Below, in pieces: positions 1 to 13,310 of a stretch of 61,119 nucleotides of DNA. The number at the start of each line of letters is the position of its first letter. Position 1 is the first letter of the stretch. The notes below the pieces were generated by a model. It made no database searches. It was not told the origin of the DNA and saw only the letters and a list, made by a program, of their open reading frames with translations. The DNA is taken from NCBI GenBank assembly GCA_018398765.1, contig JAHBMJ010005730.1, positions 4,362-65,480 on the forward strand. Reading direction: 5' to 3'. Source of the DNA: Chromera velia (Eukaryota; Sar; Chromeraceae). Made by a program: the position numbers and the translations under genes.

Positions 1-505
1 GGGGGGGGGGGGGGGACAGGGAGAACGTGTGGATGCAAAGACGCACACACGCAGATACGCACATGTTCACGAAATCAAGAAGAAAGAAGGAGAGACAGAG
101 ACGAACAGACAGAAGGACAGACAGACGGCGAAGCATGCATGCACACAGACATGCAAACACACAGACCATTTCTGTGAGAGGTTTGTCGGCAGAGAGCAGA
201 CCCTCTCTGGCAGACGCAGTGCCGGATTCCCCGAGAGGTTGTTGTTGCAGCTGTTCAGATGCCTGTCTCTGGGGGGGCAGCTGCACATGAAGAGGGCCTC
301 TGGGAGTGTACCTGAAGGGAAAAGGGGGAGAGGAGAGGAGAGGAGAGGGAAAAGAAAAGATTGAGTGGCCATTCGTTTTGTGTCTATCTGGCAGCTGAAA
401 TGTGCATCTATGTGTCTGCTGGTCTCATGGTCTTTGCCTCTCTGTCTCTGCCTGTCTCTCATCCAAATACGTTTACTGAGACGCGCGGGTGCACGCAAAC
501 ACGCG

Positions 506-557
<52 letters not shown>

Positions 558-630
558 ATTGGCACACAGAAGGACAGAGACAAAGAGAAGAGAAGAGGCT
601 CATTGCTTCTCCCCCCCCCCCCCNCCCGAC
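1..630. other. Contig edge, microsatellites and first assembly gap
   Basis: The window opens with 15 Gs. A CA run followed by a GA run lies at about 510-560, and a C homopolymer at 611-627 is broken by one N at 624. The only coding-looking stretch is on the minus strand at about 280-165. A phase-0 acceptor (CAG before CTG) there opens a Q/S/E-rich frame that could be the cytosolic tail of the transporter to the right. It has no homology signal and is not counted as an exon. Gap sizes at homopolymers are unknown, so spacing here cannot be trusted. Confidence 0.5.
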
Positions 631-2836
631 CTCATGTAGGCAATGATCCTTTCAGGTTTCCCATCAGGGGACATGACCACGGTTGCGTCGACGGTCAGCA
701 CGATGACCTCACCCGTCGCCTTCATATATCTGAAAGTAAGACGCACATACATGCAGGAAGTAATGAAAATGACTCACGGGATGGCTAGGCAGAAAGCGTC
801 AGAGGCGAACAGACAGGCAGAGCAGTATCAGGTAAATGCGTCTGCAAAAGTGCGCCTGCAAAAGGGTTTTGACCAAAATCCGTGTGTTTTCATCCTTATT
901 GTCCGTGATAATTGGACAGTGGGACGCAAAAGGAAAGACGACTGACCGTTTGACGAATGCGACTCTTGGGAATTCTATGGGGCTGTCCTTAGCTCTCGCC
1001 AGCTGTCTGTGGAGTTCTTTCACTCCGTCGTCCCCCCCCTTCTTTGTCGGCTTTCTTTTGACTAACCCGCCCCCTGAGCCTGTGCACACAGGGAAGGGCT
1101 CAAACTGGTACAGCAAGAACAGACCCCCCCCGCAAAACAGAGCACCCCCCACGTAGTTCCCCAAAATTGATGGGATCAAATTCTTCCACAAAAAGTCCCC
1201 GACCTGCAACGCCAGCACAAGAACAAGGTCTCAATCCGAACTACCCAGAAGAGCAGCGGAAGTTGGATGGAGACGGTAAAGTAATGTCAAAGTCCGAATT
1301 AATGGGGGAAAATACGGATGCCTTTTCGCTTTCTTTGTTGCGTCCTCTCTGCCATTGCTGAGAGGCTGAATCATACGACAAGCGAGGTCGAAAGCAAAGC
1401 AGAAAAAAGAGAGGGAGCGAGAGAGACAGAAAAAAACAGCCAGGCAGACAGACAGACAGACCGACAGAGAGAAAGAGAGAGCCTGCTGACCGAAATCTGT
1501 GACCCGTACATCATCGCCAATGGCACGAAGAAAAGGTTCGCAACGCAATGTTCCAATCCGACTGTAGCAAATAGGGCCACAGCAAGGAAGCACGAGATGG
1601 TCCTCGAGATCTGATCCTGAGACGCCACTGCCATGGAGACGGCCAGGCAAACCATCCAGTTGGCACCTATACCCTTGATGAAAACGACGTGAAAGTCCTT
1701 TGCAACCTTTCCCTCCCCGACTTTTTTAACGAATCCTTTCCAAGGCTCGTCTTTGAATAATTCCCCCTCATATCCCAGCATCCACCCCAGAAAGATACAA
1801 CCGATCGCGTTGCCAAGAAGCACCAGTGACCAGTTGATGCATGCCTGGATGATTGTGATTCTGCGGTTGGCTAGAGCCAAAGAAAGGTACATCATGTTTC
1901 CTGTCAAGAGTTCTCCCCCATAGGTCAAGATAAACACCAGCGCCACCCAGAAGGTTGTCCCGACCAGAGTCTTCTGCAAGCTTGGAAGGTCTTCCGTCAC
2001 TTCCTTGCTCACCCCGCCGGCCACCGTCAATGCAAAAATTCCACCAAAGACAACCCAAAACCCCGCAATGATAGACCCCACCACGGTTTTCCAGACAACC
2101 TGCACGCACGCAGGGTAGTACAGTACAGGATCCGACACCGCTCTTGTCTGTCGATCATAAATGTTCTATTCACGATTGTCTTCTGCATGATCTCAGGACA
2201 GAGCAGTCACATTTCCGCCCAGGCAGACTTTCTGGACGTTAGGAGAGACAGAGAGCGACAACAAGGAAGAGCCAAGCTGCGCAACAAGAGATGGATGGGC
2301 AATCAGAGAGAGAGCCAGTCCCCTCTGCTCACAAGGACACGAACCACCTGATCAACAGACGCGCAGAAAAATAAGTGCGCACAAGCAGAGATGAAGATAC
2401 GTGTACGGTGGGAGGAAGACAGCTTGCCTGGCATGGAGGCAAAGAGAAAGGTAAATGCATGGAGGCAAAGAGAAAGGTAAATGCATGGAGGCAAAGAGAA
2501 AGGTAAATGCATGGAGGCAAAGAGAAAGGTAAATGCATGGAGGCCCAGAACCTCAAAGCAAAAGGAAGGACAAGAAAACTGCACACAGCTACAGGAGCTT
2601 GGTGTCCCTGCTTGACTGTTGTATTCCACAACACCCAACACAAGCGCAACAGGAGGTCAAGCACCATTCACCGATCCGACTTTCCCGTCGCAACTCTCTC
2701 TCCCATTCCATCCCGTCTATCCGACCTGGTTCGCTTTGTGAAATCCCATGTTGGTCAACGCCACAACGATTTCCTTGGGAATGAGGAACTGCCTCTGTGT
2801 GGAGGCCACCGAGTGCGACACGTTTCCCTCAGCCAT
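631..2836 (-). CDS. Formate/nitrite transporter (FNT family), 3' end missing
   Basis: Membrane channel or transporter moving small monocarboxylates with protons; apicomplexan members export lactate, so the substrate here is inferred. Four exons join in phase: 2836-2726 (ATG, 37 codons), 2099-1491, 1203-1112 and 729-631. Exon 1 carries the N-terminal family segment IPKEIVVALTNMGFHKA. Exon 2 carries GGELLTGNMM, GANWMVCLAV and GLEHCVANLFFVPLAMM. Exon 3 carries LGNYVGGALF, the last helix. The predicted protein has six helices and about 303 residues so far. Exon 4 encodes a hydrophilic tail (YMKATGEVIVLTVD) and ends at a possible donor beside the N gap, so the true stop is unknown. Intron 1 holds a 26-bp tandem repeat. 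The gene is divergent from TMEM43. The family call is firm; the C-terminus is not. Confidence 0.88.
2431..2544. repeat. 26-bp tandem repeat in FNT intron 1
   Basis: Four perfect 26-bp units start at 2431, 2457, 2483 and 2509 and are followed by a 10-base partial unit. The unit contains GGAGGCAAAGAGAAAGG. Identity between copies is complete, suggesting recent expansion. It lies wholly inside the first intron of the transporter. Confidence 0.95.
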
Positions 2837-4549
2837 CTTCCTTCGCTGCCCTTTTCCTCTCCTTACTTCACAGGTTTCTCCTATTCGGTTTTGACTCGAC
2901 TGGAGTCGCACGGCTCGCTTGCAGCAGACGCTGCTCTCCGAAGAGGGGAAACGAAGGTGCTGAGAAGATGCACGACTCACTGCTCTCCGTCAGGCTAGCT
3001 AAGCGTCCTCCAGTCGTGCTCACTGCAAGCGTGCTCTTTTTGTTCTGATGCGGCCCTCCTTGGACGGGTTTGGCGTGTCGACGTGCAAGCTATCGTTGCA
3101 CAGCTATATAGCGATGCAGTTTCCGCTGTGCTGGTGTCGCGGAACATCGATGAGTGTCAAAGTACAGAGCAGAGACGAAGGTCAGTCAGTCACACTGAGA
3201 AGATGATTCGCCTGCTTGGGGGCACGTACAAACTCCGTGCGAGCCGCCAGATGGTTCGGGGATGTCGGGACTCGTGGGAGAATGTGGGAGATGCTGCCAT
3301 GGAAGTCAGATTTAATTCCTGCCTGGGGCGGTGAAACTGCTGGCTGACGCACATGTCCATCACATGTCCTGACAGCTCTGACAGCTCTGAGACTGTTCCA
3401 GCGGACATCAAGAGTGATTCAATCCGTTATTAATAGGTGCTTTGTAACGGTGCAAAGCGGAGACACAATTGTTGCACTTGCATGACCGACCGGATCGTGG
3501 AAGGGCGGCAATCGTGAGCAAAACAGTACTGACAGGCTTTATCTATTGGTTACGTCCGTTTTTTCTCGAAGGCGAGTTCTGGGTCTTTCGCGCTTTTCTC
3601 ATTTTTAGGGACGAAAAGGGGAGCGCTTTTTGCAATGGGTCAGTCAAGGCTTCTGTCGGATTCTTTTTTTTGAATTGAGCGTCGTGGAGATCCCGTGTGA
3701 GGATCTGTCTCTGAACCTACACTCGCCCGTGCTCCCTGATTGCTTCTATATCCTTGTGCAGGAATGCTGGATTGTCTTGGTCAGCGGGCGAAGAGGGGAT
3801 GCGTGGGATGGCACGGACTCGCGAGGGAGAGACAGAGACGGTGAAATGGTCGTCTCTCAGCACCGTGTATCTTATCTTCCCCTCAAGACACAGACTTTCC
3901 GTCTCCATTTTTCGTTCTGGTAGCTGTAGAAAAAACTCTCGAGGTGCATTGATCCACTGTGAGCTGCAACTGCCCTTTCTTCTCCTCCCCGTCCTCTCCT
4001 CATCTGCCAACGGCCCTCCCCAGTCGGTCTCTCGATATCCATGCATGTGATCTGAACTCCTCCTCCCTGACTCGACTCTCTTTCCCTCCTACCTTCTCCT
4101 GCATGCTTACCCGCAGACGATGGGATGAACTGCGGGAGGGCCGGAGAGCTCTGCGGCTTCGGGGAACCCGAATACGAACCGAACGTGAGTGGGTGAGTGA
4201 GGGAGGGGGTCAGGGGGATTCTCGAGAACTTCTCTTCCGTCTTTACGTGTGGACACAGAGGACATAGGCCAAGAGAGTGTGGGTTGGGAGAGCTGGGGGC
4301 GGCTGGTGGGGTATCAGTAGGATAGAGACTGCTTGTGCCGTTGGTGGGTGAGTGCCTGGGTGGGTGATGAGAGTTTGTAGGGGATCGAGTTGACACTACA
4401 AGAGCCAGTCTGAGTGGATGTTCGGTTGATCCTCCATGAGCCAGCCGGTGAGAGACTTCTTTCTTTCTTTCCTTCCGGCTTGCTTGAAGGCGAGAGGATG
4501 CGCATTTGTCCGGAAAAAAAAGTGAAAATAGAGCTAGGTCAAAGCAGGG
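2837..4549. other. Divergent intergenic region FNT/TMEM43
   Basis: This 1.7-kb stretch separates two head-to-head start codons and should contain both 5' UTRs and promoters. Open frames at 3469-3678 and 3717-4046 have no recognisable motif and no splice-consistent continuation. I see no conserved promoter element that I could name. Confidence 0.5.
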
Positions 4550-7500
4550 ATGCACCTATCCCCAAATGGTGAAATAAAATGCACGGTGTATGTGCAGACC
4601 TCTGTGGAGCACGAGTCGTACGGCAACAAAGTTTGCAGTGCGTGTGTTGGTGTTCTGATTGGGATGGTCCTGTTCCTGGGTTCGTTTGCTCTGCTTGGAT
4701 GGAACGAACAACGGACGGTGTACACGACCAGATCCCTTGAGGAGGGCGAGGAGAACGTTGCAGAGGCCTCGTGTGACTATGTCGACCAGCGAATGGAAGG
4801 TTGGGGGGGGGGGGGGNNNNGGGGGGGGGGGAGAGGGAGGGAGGGCGCTCTTTCTTTCTTTTGTTTCAAGAGGACTCCAAACAAAGGCTGATCGGAAGAT
4901 TGAGGAATGAGAAGGGGATGCATGGTACAGTGGTTACACGCAGAAGAGGAAAGACTTGAAGTGCAAGCTGATGCTTTAGCTCAGTCACTTGATTGATCAG
5001 ACAGCCAGTCAGCTGCCCTGTCAGCGAGGCAGTCAGTCAGTCAGTCAGTCAACGTTTTGTCTCTCTAGGCTAGCAATTGATGGTACTGCATCAAGCTGTT
5101 CTCTCTCCGTCATGCATCAAAGCTCCGGCGTACAAATAGACCGACAAAAAGACAGAAAGACTGAAACATACAAAGGGACAAGAATGCCTTTTCTAAATGA
5201 AAGGCTCCTTCAGACTTCCCATGCAGAGATTGTGAGCGCGCCAAGTTTCTCACCTTTTCTGTGACCCCACCTCGGCTTCCCTCTCTGTCTCTATGAACAG
5301 AAGTGTCGTTGTCTTTTGGTGTTTCTCCTCTTTTGTTTCTCTGTTTCTTCCTCTATACATTCCGCCCTCTCGTTTGTTCTGATATGGAAGCTCGTGCTGC
5401 AATTATGCGCAAATTGACGGATGAGGTAGCCATAAGGTCCACGTGAGAAAACTCCCTCCGGGCCACACTGCATGCCTGCAGGGAAGCTGGTGCACCTCGC
5501 GTGCGACCTGAAAAACTTCCGTAAGTTTGAGGTTCCGGGATTCGAGGAGAACCTACCTTCGTTCGAGGGCGTGTTCCTCTACTCTGACGAGCAGATGTAC
5601 CAGTGGACTGAACACGAGAGCTGCACGTGAGTGGGTTTGCAAGGGAGAAAAACGGGCTGTGGGATGGATGAGGGGGGAACAAAACCGCTGAAGCAACGGA
5701 GTGACACAGTCAAATGGGAGAAGTCTGGAGGCAGGAGAACATGTTTCCCTTCTACATTTCTTTCTCTCACTCCCTTTTCCTTTCTGCTTTCATTACATTT
5801 ATTGCTTTCTTGCTGGCTTGGTGAATCTCTGTTTTTCTCTTTCTTGCTCTTTGGCGCTACCTTTTTTCTGCCGTCTTCCCTACTTTGGTTCGTTTGCATT
5901 CCTCAACTCCTGTTTGACAAAACGTTGATTCCTTTTTGTACTGCGCCCCATGGAGGGATTCGCGGGATCGATCGTTTTCTTTTCGTGTACGTTTTTGCAG
6001 AACGAAAAGCGACAAGATCGGGGGAGGCGACACCCGTGTGTGCAAGTACACATACTCCCAGGCCTTTGCTCCCCGACTGATTGACTCCTCACAGTTCCAC
6101 AATCCTTCAGGACATCAAAATCCGGCCTCTTTCCCTAGGGTCCTTGAAGTCAGTTTTTTTTTTTTTTTTTTCTGGTTTGCTGTCTCTCTCTGTCTTTCTC
6201 TTTCTTCCCCTTGGCTGTGTCTTTCTGCCTTCTTTCGATACCTAGAGAGGGCTAAATACCGTGTTGATCTCTCACTTTGGCCTCTGCATTGCTCTGTCTG
6301 TCTGTCTGTCTGTCTGTCTGGAGAAGAGGAGGGAAAGAAACCATGTGGTCTCTCTGGCTGCACGAATGGATGGATGAATGCGTGATTGATGCATGGATTG
6401 CAGGAGAACCCCATCTGGGCACAGCAACTCAGGGTCAGTCAGGAGAGGGAGGAGACGGGGGCAAAGGGAATCGTGTTCTCTGCCGGTTTTTGGTGTCTCC
6501 TTGAATTTGAGCGCATAATAAAACTGCTTCCACGCACGTGTTTTCTTTCAACTCCACCAAGGGCAGATCATCTCTCCGATTCCATGCACGTTCGCGAGTC
6601 ATTCACAGACCCTCTGTTCATTCACAAAACTTCTCTTTGTCTACCTTGAACACGGCGCCAACGAAGAAGCGACAGAATGACTGCATGACCAAATGAATGA
6701 ATACATGAGTGAGAGACTGAGTGAGTGAGTGCAGCTGGGGGCCTACAGTTTGAGCATGGAGCAGATCAAACGATTTACGAGCAAGGAGGCTCTCACACTC
6801 ACAAAGGGGGGCAATTACACATACTCAGGGTATGAGAGCTCAATGAGAAGAAACACTCATCACAACAGTGCATGCATGTAGCAGTATTTTGTATGTCTGT
6901 TCGTCTCAGAACTGTGCCACGGCCCTTCGTCTGGAGCACACGGGATCCAAATGAAAGTAAAGGAAGAGGAAGGATCTCGAAAGATTCTTATGATGATCTG
7001 GTGGACCCCTCATGATCGTAATGAATTTGAAGATTCTTAACTGTTTTCTTTTTCATCTGACCATTTGACCGGTCGGTAAGCCTGTAGAGCAAAAAAGAAA
7101 GAGAAGACATCTCAAAGCGGAAGCTGCCAAAAGGTTGACGAGAGCAGAAAGAAGGCAATTGCGTGCCTCGCTGCCTGCGTTAGTGCGTCCATGACTGCCG
7201 CCCTTCTTTCCTTCACGCCACGCACCCAGGTGACGACATGATTCACTCTAATTACCGCAGCGTCATGTATTAATATGTTTGCGTCACGACAGGCATGTAT
7301 CCCCCTCTTCCGCCATTCATTGCAGGAGTCCCCCCGACACTCTGAACAGCGACACCACCCGAGTGGGGGGTCAGGGGAACACCCAGCTGTTCACACAGAG
7401 AGAGGGGTCCTCCACTCAGGTCTGTCTCTGTCTCTTTCTTCTCCGTCTCTCTGTCGGTCTGTCGGTCAGCATATACGTTGGCGCGTGAGTATGCCGAGAG

Positions 7501-8696
7501 CGAGGTGCTGTGCAGCTGAACGCCTCGACGTCAGAGAAAGAGAAACGGAGAAAGAGAGACGCAGAGAGAGAGAAAGGGCAGTCTTGTGGGCATGCAACTT
7601 CTCCTCCCTCCCTCTTTCCCTGTATTCATTCCATCTTTGAGCGACTCTCCTTAAGTCGACGATCGCCCCACTAAATTCGCTTTCACTCACCCGAACTGAC
7701 CACAACCCACACGTTTGAGTGCATTCGCGCAGACTGGAGACATGATCATTCGGTTTTTCGGGAGCACTGCGAGGTCGGCCTCTGTCCTGGCGGAGCTTCG
7801 GGGCACCAGCTTCGAGCCGTGGGAAACGGCATACAAGGTCAGTCAGTGCCTTCTTTCTGTCTTTCTTTCTTTATTTGTTTCTTTCTTTCTTTCCTTTCTT
7901 TCTTTCCTTCGTGTGTGTGCCGGACTCAATTCTGTTGTTTCATGTGTTGGACATTTGTCTTTCTTATTTTTTTCTTTGTTCGTCGCTGATTTTCCCGATG
8001 GTGTCTTTCTTCATGTTCTCATATTCATATGTCCCTGAGACAACAGTCAGGCAGGCACGGGAGGGAATAGCGGTCCCCCCCCCGAGAGGGTCCTCCATGC
8101 CGTTGGTCCTTTAGTGATTTGATAACGTTACGTGTGCATGCATGCAGAATTACGATATCGACATCCTCATGGAGGGCAAACACAGTGCAGACGATATGTT
8201 CCAAACAGCCAAAGAAAACAACAGGGCTCTCGCATGGATCCTCCGTTTTGTTGGATGGCTTGTCATGTTGTTAGTCTGCAGGGCTGTCCAATTCGTTGGA
8301 CTTTTCAGTGAGATTGTCTTTCTGTGCCTCTTCACTGTGGAGGTGGACCATGTGACTCACCTTTGAGCCCTCACTCTTCCTTGATAGACCTTGACGCAAA
8401 GGTGCATTTCGAAACTTTTCTCCATTACGCGCTTCGTCATATTGCCGTTTGTTTCTCAAACAACTAGAAGTGAACGCGCTTCAATTTCGTGTTTTCCTGG
8501 ATTGAAAGGGAGCTCGTATGCGTTCTGCTACTGGCTCTCTGTTTGTTCCTGACATGTCTCTCTCCCTCTCTCTGCATTCATCTACTGATGTTTTTGTGTT
8601 TCTTTTCAGCATCGGGCTCCAGTTGATTGTTGGCCCCCTGACGGTCCTTCCTGATATCGTCCCCTGCATTGGGCCCTTCCTCGGAGACCTGGTGGG

Positions 8697-8731
<35 letters not shown>

Positions 8732-9823
8732 GTGGGTGGGTGGGTGAGTGCGTGTGTGCGCGCGCGCCCATAGATGGTATGTCCATTTGGTTGTTTGTGT
8801 CCTCAGTTGGACGTCCGCGTGTTTGCATATGCGCGGGTGAAGGTTTGGGCGTCGCTGTGTGAACAAAAACTTCTACTCCCGCATCGAGTCTTCCATCTCT
8901 GTCTTCCTCCCTTCCTCCCTTCCTTCATGCTCGCAGATCGGGTGCGCTCTGTGCTGTGTGAACTTTCTGATCAGCTCAGCCCTCTCTCTGTTGACCATCG
9001 CCATCGCGTGGCTGATCTTCCGACCTTGGATCGGCATCCCTCTGTTGATTGGGGCCCTCGTGCTGATCGGGGGGGCCATCTTCATCAGGTAGGAATTAAG
9101 TGGGTGGGTCATGGGCGCTTTTTTACTTCGGGGGTTTGGGGGAGGGGGGCCTCTGTAAGAGGGATACAGAGGAGTAGAGGGGGCAGAGAGGGAGTCATGG
9201 TTGTTGGTTGAGAGAAATCCGTCCTTACTCTTGGCGATGCTTGGATCGTCTGTTTGTTCCCTTTATCTTTCGCTGTCTTTGTATGGAGGCACAAGATGAC
9301 CGTTCCATTGAGGAGAAAGAACTGGTGAGACGGGTTTGTGCACTCTCCCTGAGGTACTCTGTCTGTCTCACGAGGCGTTGGACTTTTCCGCTTTCCCTCC
9401 AGTACACATCTGGTTGCTTGTACAATTTTTCTTCCAGGTTCTCTTGCTGCTTGTGCATTCGCAACTTTTTCCTTTCCCTGCAGACTGTACTTCAAGAGCG
9501 TGAAGAAATCGAAAAAGAACGACGCGAATGTGCCCATGTACCCGGTGGGTGGCTCGAAGGGAGGCTTGTCCTTCTGCTTAGATTTTCAGAAGAGAGACTT
9601 TGTCTGTCGAGATTTTCTCTCTCTGGGCCTCTCTGTCCGTTTCCTCGTGGTGTGCATGGGAGGGACTCCCTTGGAAAGAGGGAACCTGTTCCTTCTATCG
9701 ATAGCTTCTGTGTCCAATCTAATTCCTTTTACCGTGCAGCAGGAAGGAATTCATTCGTCTTGTTCCCTTTCTGCTGAGTCACGTGTCTTTTTGTGCGTCT
9801 ACCGGTTCTGCTTGCAGGTTTGA
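4550..9823 (+). CDS. TMEM43/LUMA family membrane protein, 12-13 exons
   Basis: Homologue of TMEM43, an ER and inner-nuclear-membrane protein tied in animals to nuclear-envelope organisation. Exons: 4550-4799, 5482-5626, 6001-6148, 6404-6433, 6735-6829, 7326-7419, 7470-7484 (15 nt), 7733-7837, 8148-8269, 8610-8691, 8937-9088, 9484-9544 and probably 9818-9823 (GTT TGA). Total 1305 nt, 434 aa (human about 400). Family landmarks: SYGNKVCSACVGVLIGMV then RSLEEGEE; GKLVHLACDLK; EQMYQWTE; LIDSSQFHNPSGHQNP; GDMIIRFFG; the C-terminal block GWLVMFIGLQLIVGPL; and AWLIFRPWIGIPLL before a lysine-rich tail. One N-terminal and about three C-terminal membrane segments are expected. If the last intron is retained, the frame stays open to the same TGA, giving about 525 aa. 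The second N gap (4817-4820) lies just after exon 1. Confidence 0.9.
4803..4832. other. Assembly gap inside poly-G
   Basis: Four Ns (4817-4820) are embedded in a G homopolymer, within the first intron of the TMEM43 gene and just after its donor at 4800. The tract length is not reliable. Confidence 0.95.
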
Positions 9824-10840
9824 CGGCCTCTGCCCATAGCTCCTTTCTGCCTAGCTGTCTGCGTGTTTTGATGAGATGACAACGGCAAGCGCGAGTGCTG
9901 ATCACTGAATCAGTCAGTCGGCCGAGGTCTGCCTGTAGAGAATGGATCAAAGAATGACATTTCTTCTCCGAAGCGGCGAAGCCATCTGCCACTACCGATA
10001 GCGTCTTCGCATTCCGAGTTGATGAATCCTGATGTCTTATTCTCATCATAGCCCGTTGAACAGACCGGTATCTAATATCTAAATGAACTTTTCAAGGCTT
10101 TTTGAAGGCTTTAATTCATTTGTTACAAATTGTAAATGTGTGCCGTTGCTGTTATATGACGTACAGAAACATGAATGTGTAATTCATTTTTGATTGAATG
10201 AATAGTGCAGACTCTGCAGATTCAGTTAAAATCTAGGTTAAAATCACGCAAAATAAAGAATTCAAAAAACAGATACATATTGATTTTCATTAACTGTTGG
10301 AATGAATGCATACCTAGATGCACACATAGTTATAAATCTAGTTATAAATTAGTTGTGTATCATAGTGCATGCACTAGTGCACAACCAAGAAGACATAGAT
10401 CTTCAACTTGAAGTCTATAACTTGACTAGTAACTTGAAGTTTCCATATGTATATTTTCATTAGATATCGATTATTAATTCTTTTTCAAGTTTATAAATAT
10501 TTTTTTTTATTTCAAGTTTTTTAAATGTAAAAAGCTAGCCTTAGCTAAGTACAAATCTTATGTGAAAAAGTAAGTTTGAGAGTCAATCGAAAGCGTTTCT
10601 TAATTTTTTTTTTTAATTAATTAATTGAAAAAAAAAAAATAAAGAACATGTCGATTTATGCAACTTTTTTTACATAGTCCGTCTAAGAGTAACAACTGTT
10701 TGTCAGTCAACAATTTTACTATTATTATTTTAGTTACTGACTTTTCAGTAACTCTGTACTAGTAACTTCAGCCTTTTGAAGTTCTTCTACTTCTTTCTAG
10801 TTACCATAAGATCTTGGCCTAAAAGACATAATTTAGTATC
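9824..10840. other. AT-rich intergenic DNA
   Basis: AT-rich sequence follows the TMEM43 stop, with poly-T/poly-A tracts and short direct words such as repeated TTATAAAT and GTAACTTGAAG. There is no open frame with homology and no RNA gene that I can recognise. Confidence 0.6.
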
Positions 10841-11371
<531 letters not shown>

Positions 11372-11598
11372 CTAGTTCCGGTAAGATCTCGGACTTTTTA
11401 GCCTAAAAAGGCATGTATGATTCAGTGGTTTGTTCAGATATCTAGCTTTACAGGGTAGGCCCCTGATGAAAGTCGATTGGAGGCAAGAAAACAACAGTTT
11501 CTGATGTGTTCTATCACGTTCTTCTATGAAAAAACCACGTTCTTCTATGTAAAAACCCTACATCTACTTTTACTACTGTAACTTCCAAAAATTCTTGA

Positions 11599-13063
11599 AG
11601 TTACTTTAGTGACCATGTTTGATTTGATTTGATTTGATTTGAGGTAGGGCTTAAGCTCAAATCAAATATTCAGTCAGGGAGGACCTAGTGTTTAAAGACC
11701 TATCAAATACGATCAAATATTTGATTAATATGACTTTCAACCTCAAATATGAAGGTCCCGAAAAAACTTTTGTAAGTACTGATCCGTCACGCATGCTGAT
11801 TCAAATAAAAAAACCTAAATCTTGATGGTTTACTCTCAAAAAAAAAACCGTTTTGAGCTGCACTGAAATTAACGTTTCACCCCCTTTTACTTTATGCAGA
11901 GGTAAACCGATCAGCTGAACGTTTTCCCGAACAGCTATATTAACTTTTCCGGTGCTGGAACATCTTTTACGGCCCCTTTTTTGAGCGTCTGCAAACATTT
12001 TACACCCCGTAAAGACATGTCATACAATCCGACAGAGTCGAACGGGAAGAAGGAGGCACTTGTTTTTAGAGCTGGATACGCAAAAAAAATGTGCGACTAC
12101 GACAATTAAGTGCGATATGCTGACCACTGACTTTCTGGCCAATGCTGGCTAGCCTCATCTCATAGAAAACGAGGCATTGCGAAAGCTGGTCAAGGTTGGG
12201 AAGCCTGCAGGGCCCGGTGGGAGGACCAATTTGAAACCAAAGGAGGCGGCCGCAGACGTAAATGCTGAGAAGGCTGGGAGGAAACTTCCCCCTCCTGAGA
12301 AAGTCATCACTCCAGGTGAGGAAGGCTACCGACCTCTCTATATTCACCTCCAACACAAGGGACTTGTTGTCGGCCCTGGCGCGGCATAGAGGGTAGCCGA
12401 ACTTACCAACTCTGGATGCTTAGCTGCCCAGAAATAGGACGGTTCTAACACTAACAGCAATAGCAAACGTGTGCGCGGTTCTCCGTCTCACCCCGTTGTC
12501 ATCTCTCTGCAACCGAATAGAAGCCCAGGAGCACCCACTCCTGGAAAGCCGAAAAGCTAGAAAAAAAGCTCTCAGCAGTTCCCACCACCGATCGATTCGA
12601 TTCACATTGAAGAAAATGATCATGAAGAAGAGGAAAAGGAAGTGCCATAAAGCTGAGTGATTGTTACCTCAATTTTGGTACGTGCTCTAACTTTATCATA
12701 TCAACAAAAAGTCATATGCAATTTCAAATCTATCAATTTTACGTTCTTAATCTCTATTAGTACTAGAGTGAGTCTCAGTGACTAGTGTATAGACACTGCC
12801 ACACAGGTATATTTTTTTTACGGAACTGATAAGTTATAATTTTATATATATTTTTTTAAATTTTTAAAACACACATCAGAAATGTTCTGATAACTATTGT
12901 CATGAGAAAAATAATCAGAGTGTCAGTAAGTCAGTGACTCAGTGAGGAACCCTAAGAGGTTAACCTCAAATCTTACCTCAAATATCAAATATTTGAAGTT
13001 GAAGCTCAAATCAAATCAAATCAAATCAAATATAATCAAATCAAACATGGTCACTAAGTTACT
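11599..13063. mobile_element. 1.46-kb element with about 55-bp terminal inverted repeats
   Basis: The left end at 11599-11643 reads AGTTACTTTAGTGACC then GTTTGATTTGATTTG. The right end at 13005-13063 is its reverse complement, with one inserted interruption in the TTGAT run. Inner sequence next to both ends also shares CTCAAATCAAATATT-like words. The interior has fragments of protein-like sequence: a 70-codon frame at 12177-12389 and an acidic stretch near 12600, both broken by stops. It is most likely a decayed DNA transposon or a non-autonomous derivative; no transposase motif is visible. Confidence 0.55.
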
Positions 13064-13069
13064 TCTAGT

Positions 13070-13310
13070 CTAGGCGACGCATAGTGATAAAAAAAAAGAA
13101 AAAAAAAATCTTGAGAAGCCTAATCTTTTTTATTTTTTTTATATTATTTTATTGGAAATGCCAAACATATAACAAAAACATATCTAACTACAAAACCTAC
13201 CTTTGCTAAGTTTGCTTGGACCTTTAACCACCAGACTAAAAAAAAAAAAAAGAAAAAAAAAATCTCGACATGTCTATTCTTTTTTTTTTTTACCACTGTG
13301 CGTCGCCTAG
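13070..13310. mobile_element. hAT-like MITE with 8-bp target-site duplication
   Basis: The 241-bp element is bounded by perfect 12-bp termini CTAGGCGACGCA and TGCGTCGCCTAG. Homology extends to about 25 bp with two mismatches. It is flanked by the direct repeat CTTCTAGT at 13062-13069 and 13311-13318. An 8-bp duplication with short inverted ends is characteristic of hAT-superfamily insertions. The interior is A/T homopolymer-rich and non-coding, so the element is non-autonomous. It sits immediately beside the right end of the 1.46-kb element. Confidence 0.82.

Noticed and set aside
2431-2544. CRISPR-like array
   Set aside because: Units abut without spacers and lie in a eukaryotic intron; it is a simple tandem repeat.
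8270-8300. Non-canonical intron at the repeated CTTTTCAG near 8300 and 8600
   Set aside because: Using the donor GTTAGT at 8270 restores phase and the family motif MFIGLQL with a normal GT-AG intron.
12177-12389. 70-codon frame as a standalone gene
   Set aside because: It lies inside the inverted-repeat element, has no homology, and its continuation is interrupted by stops.
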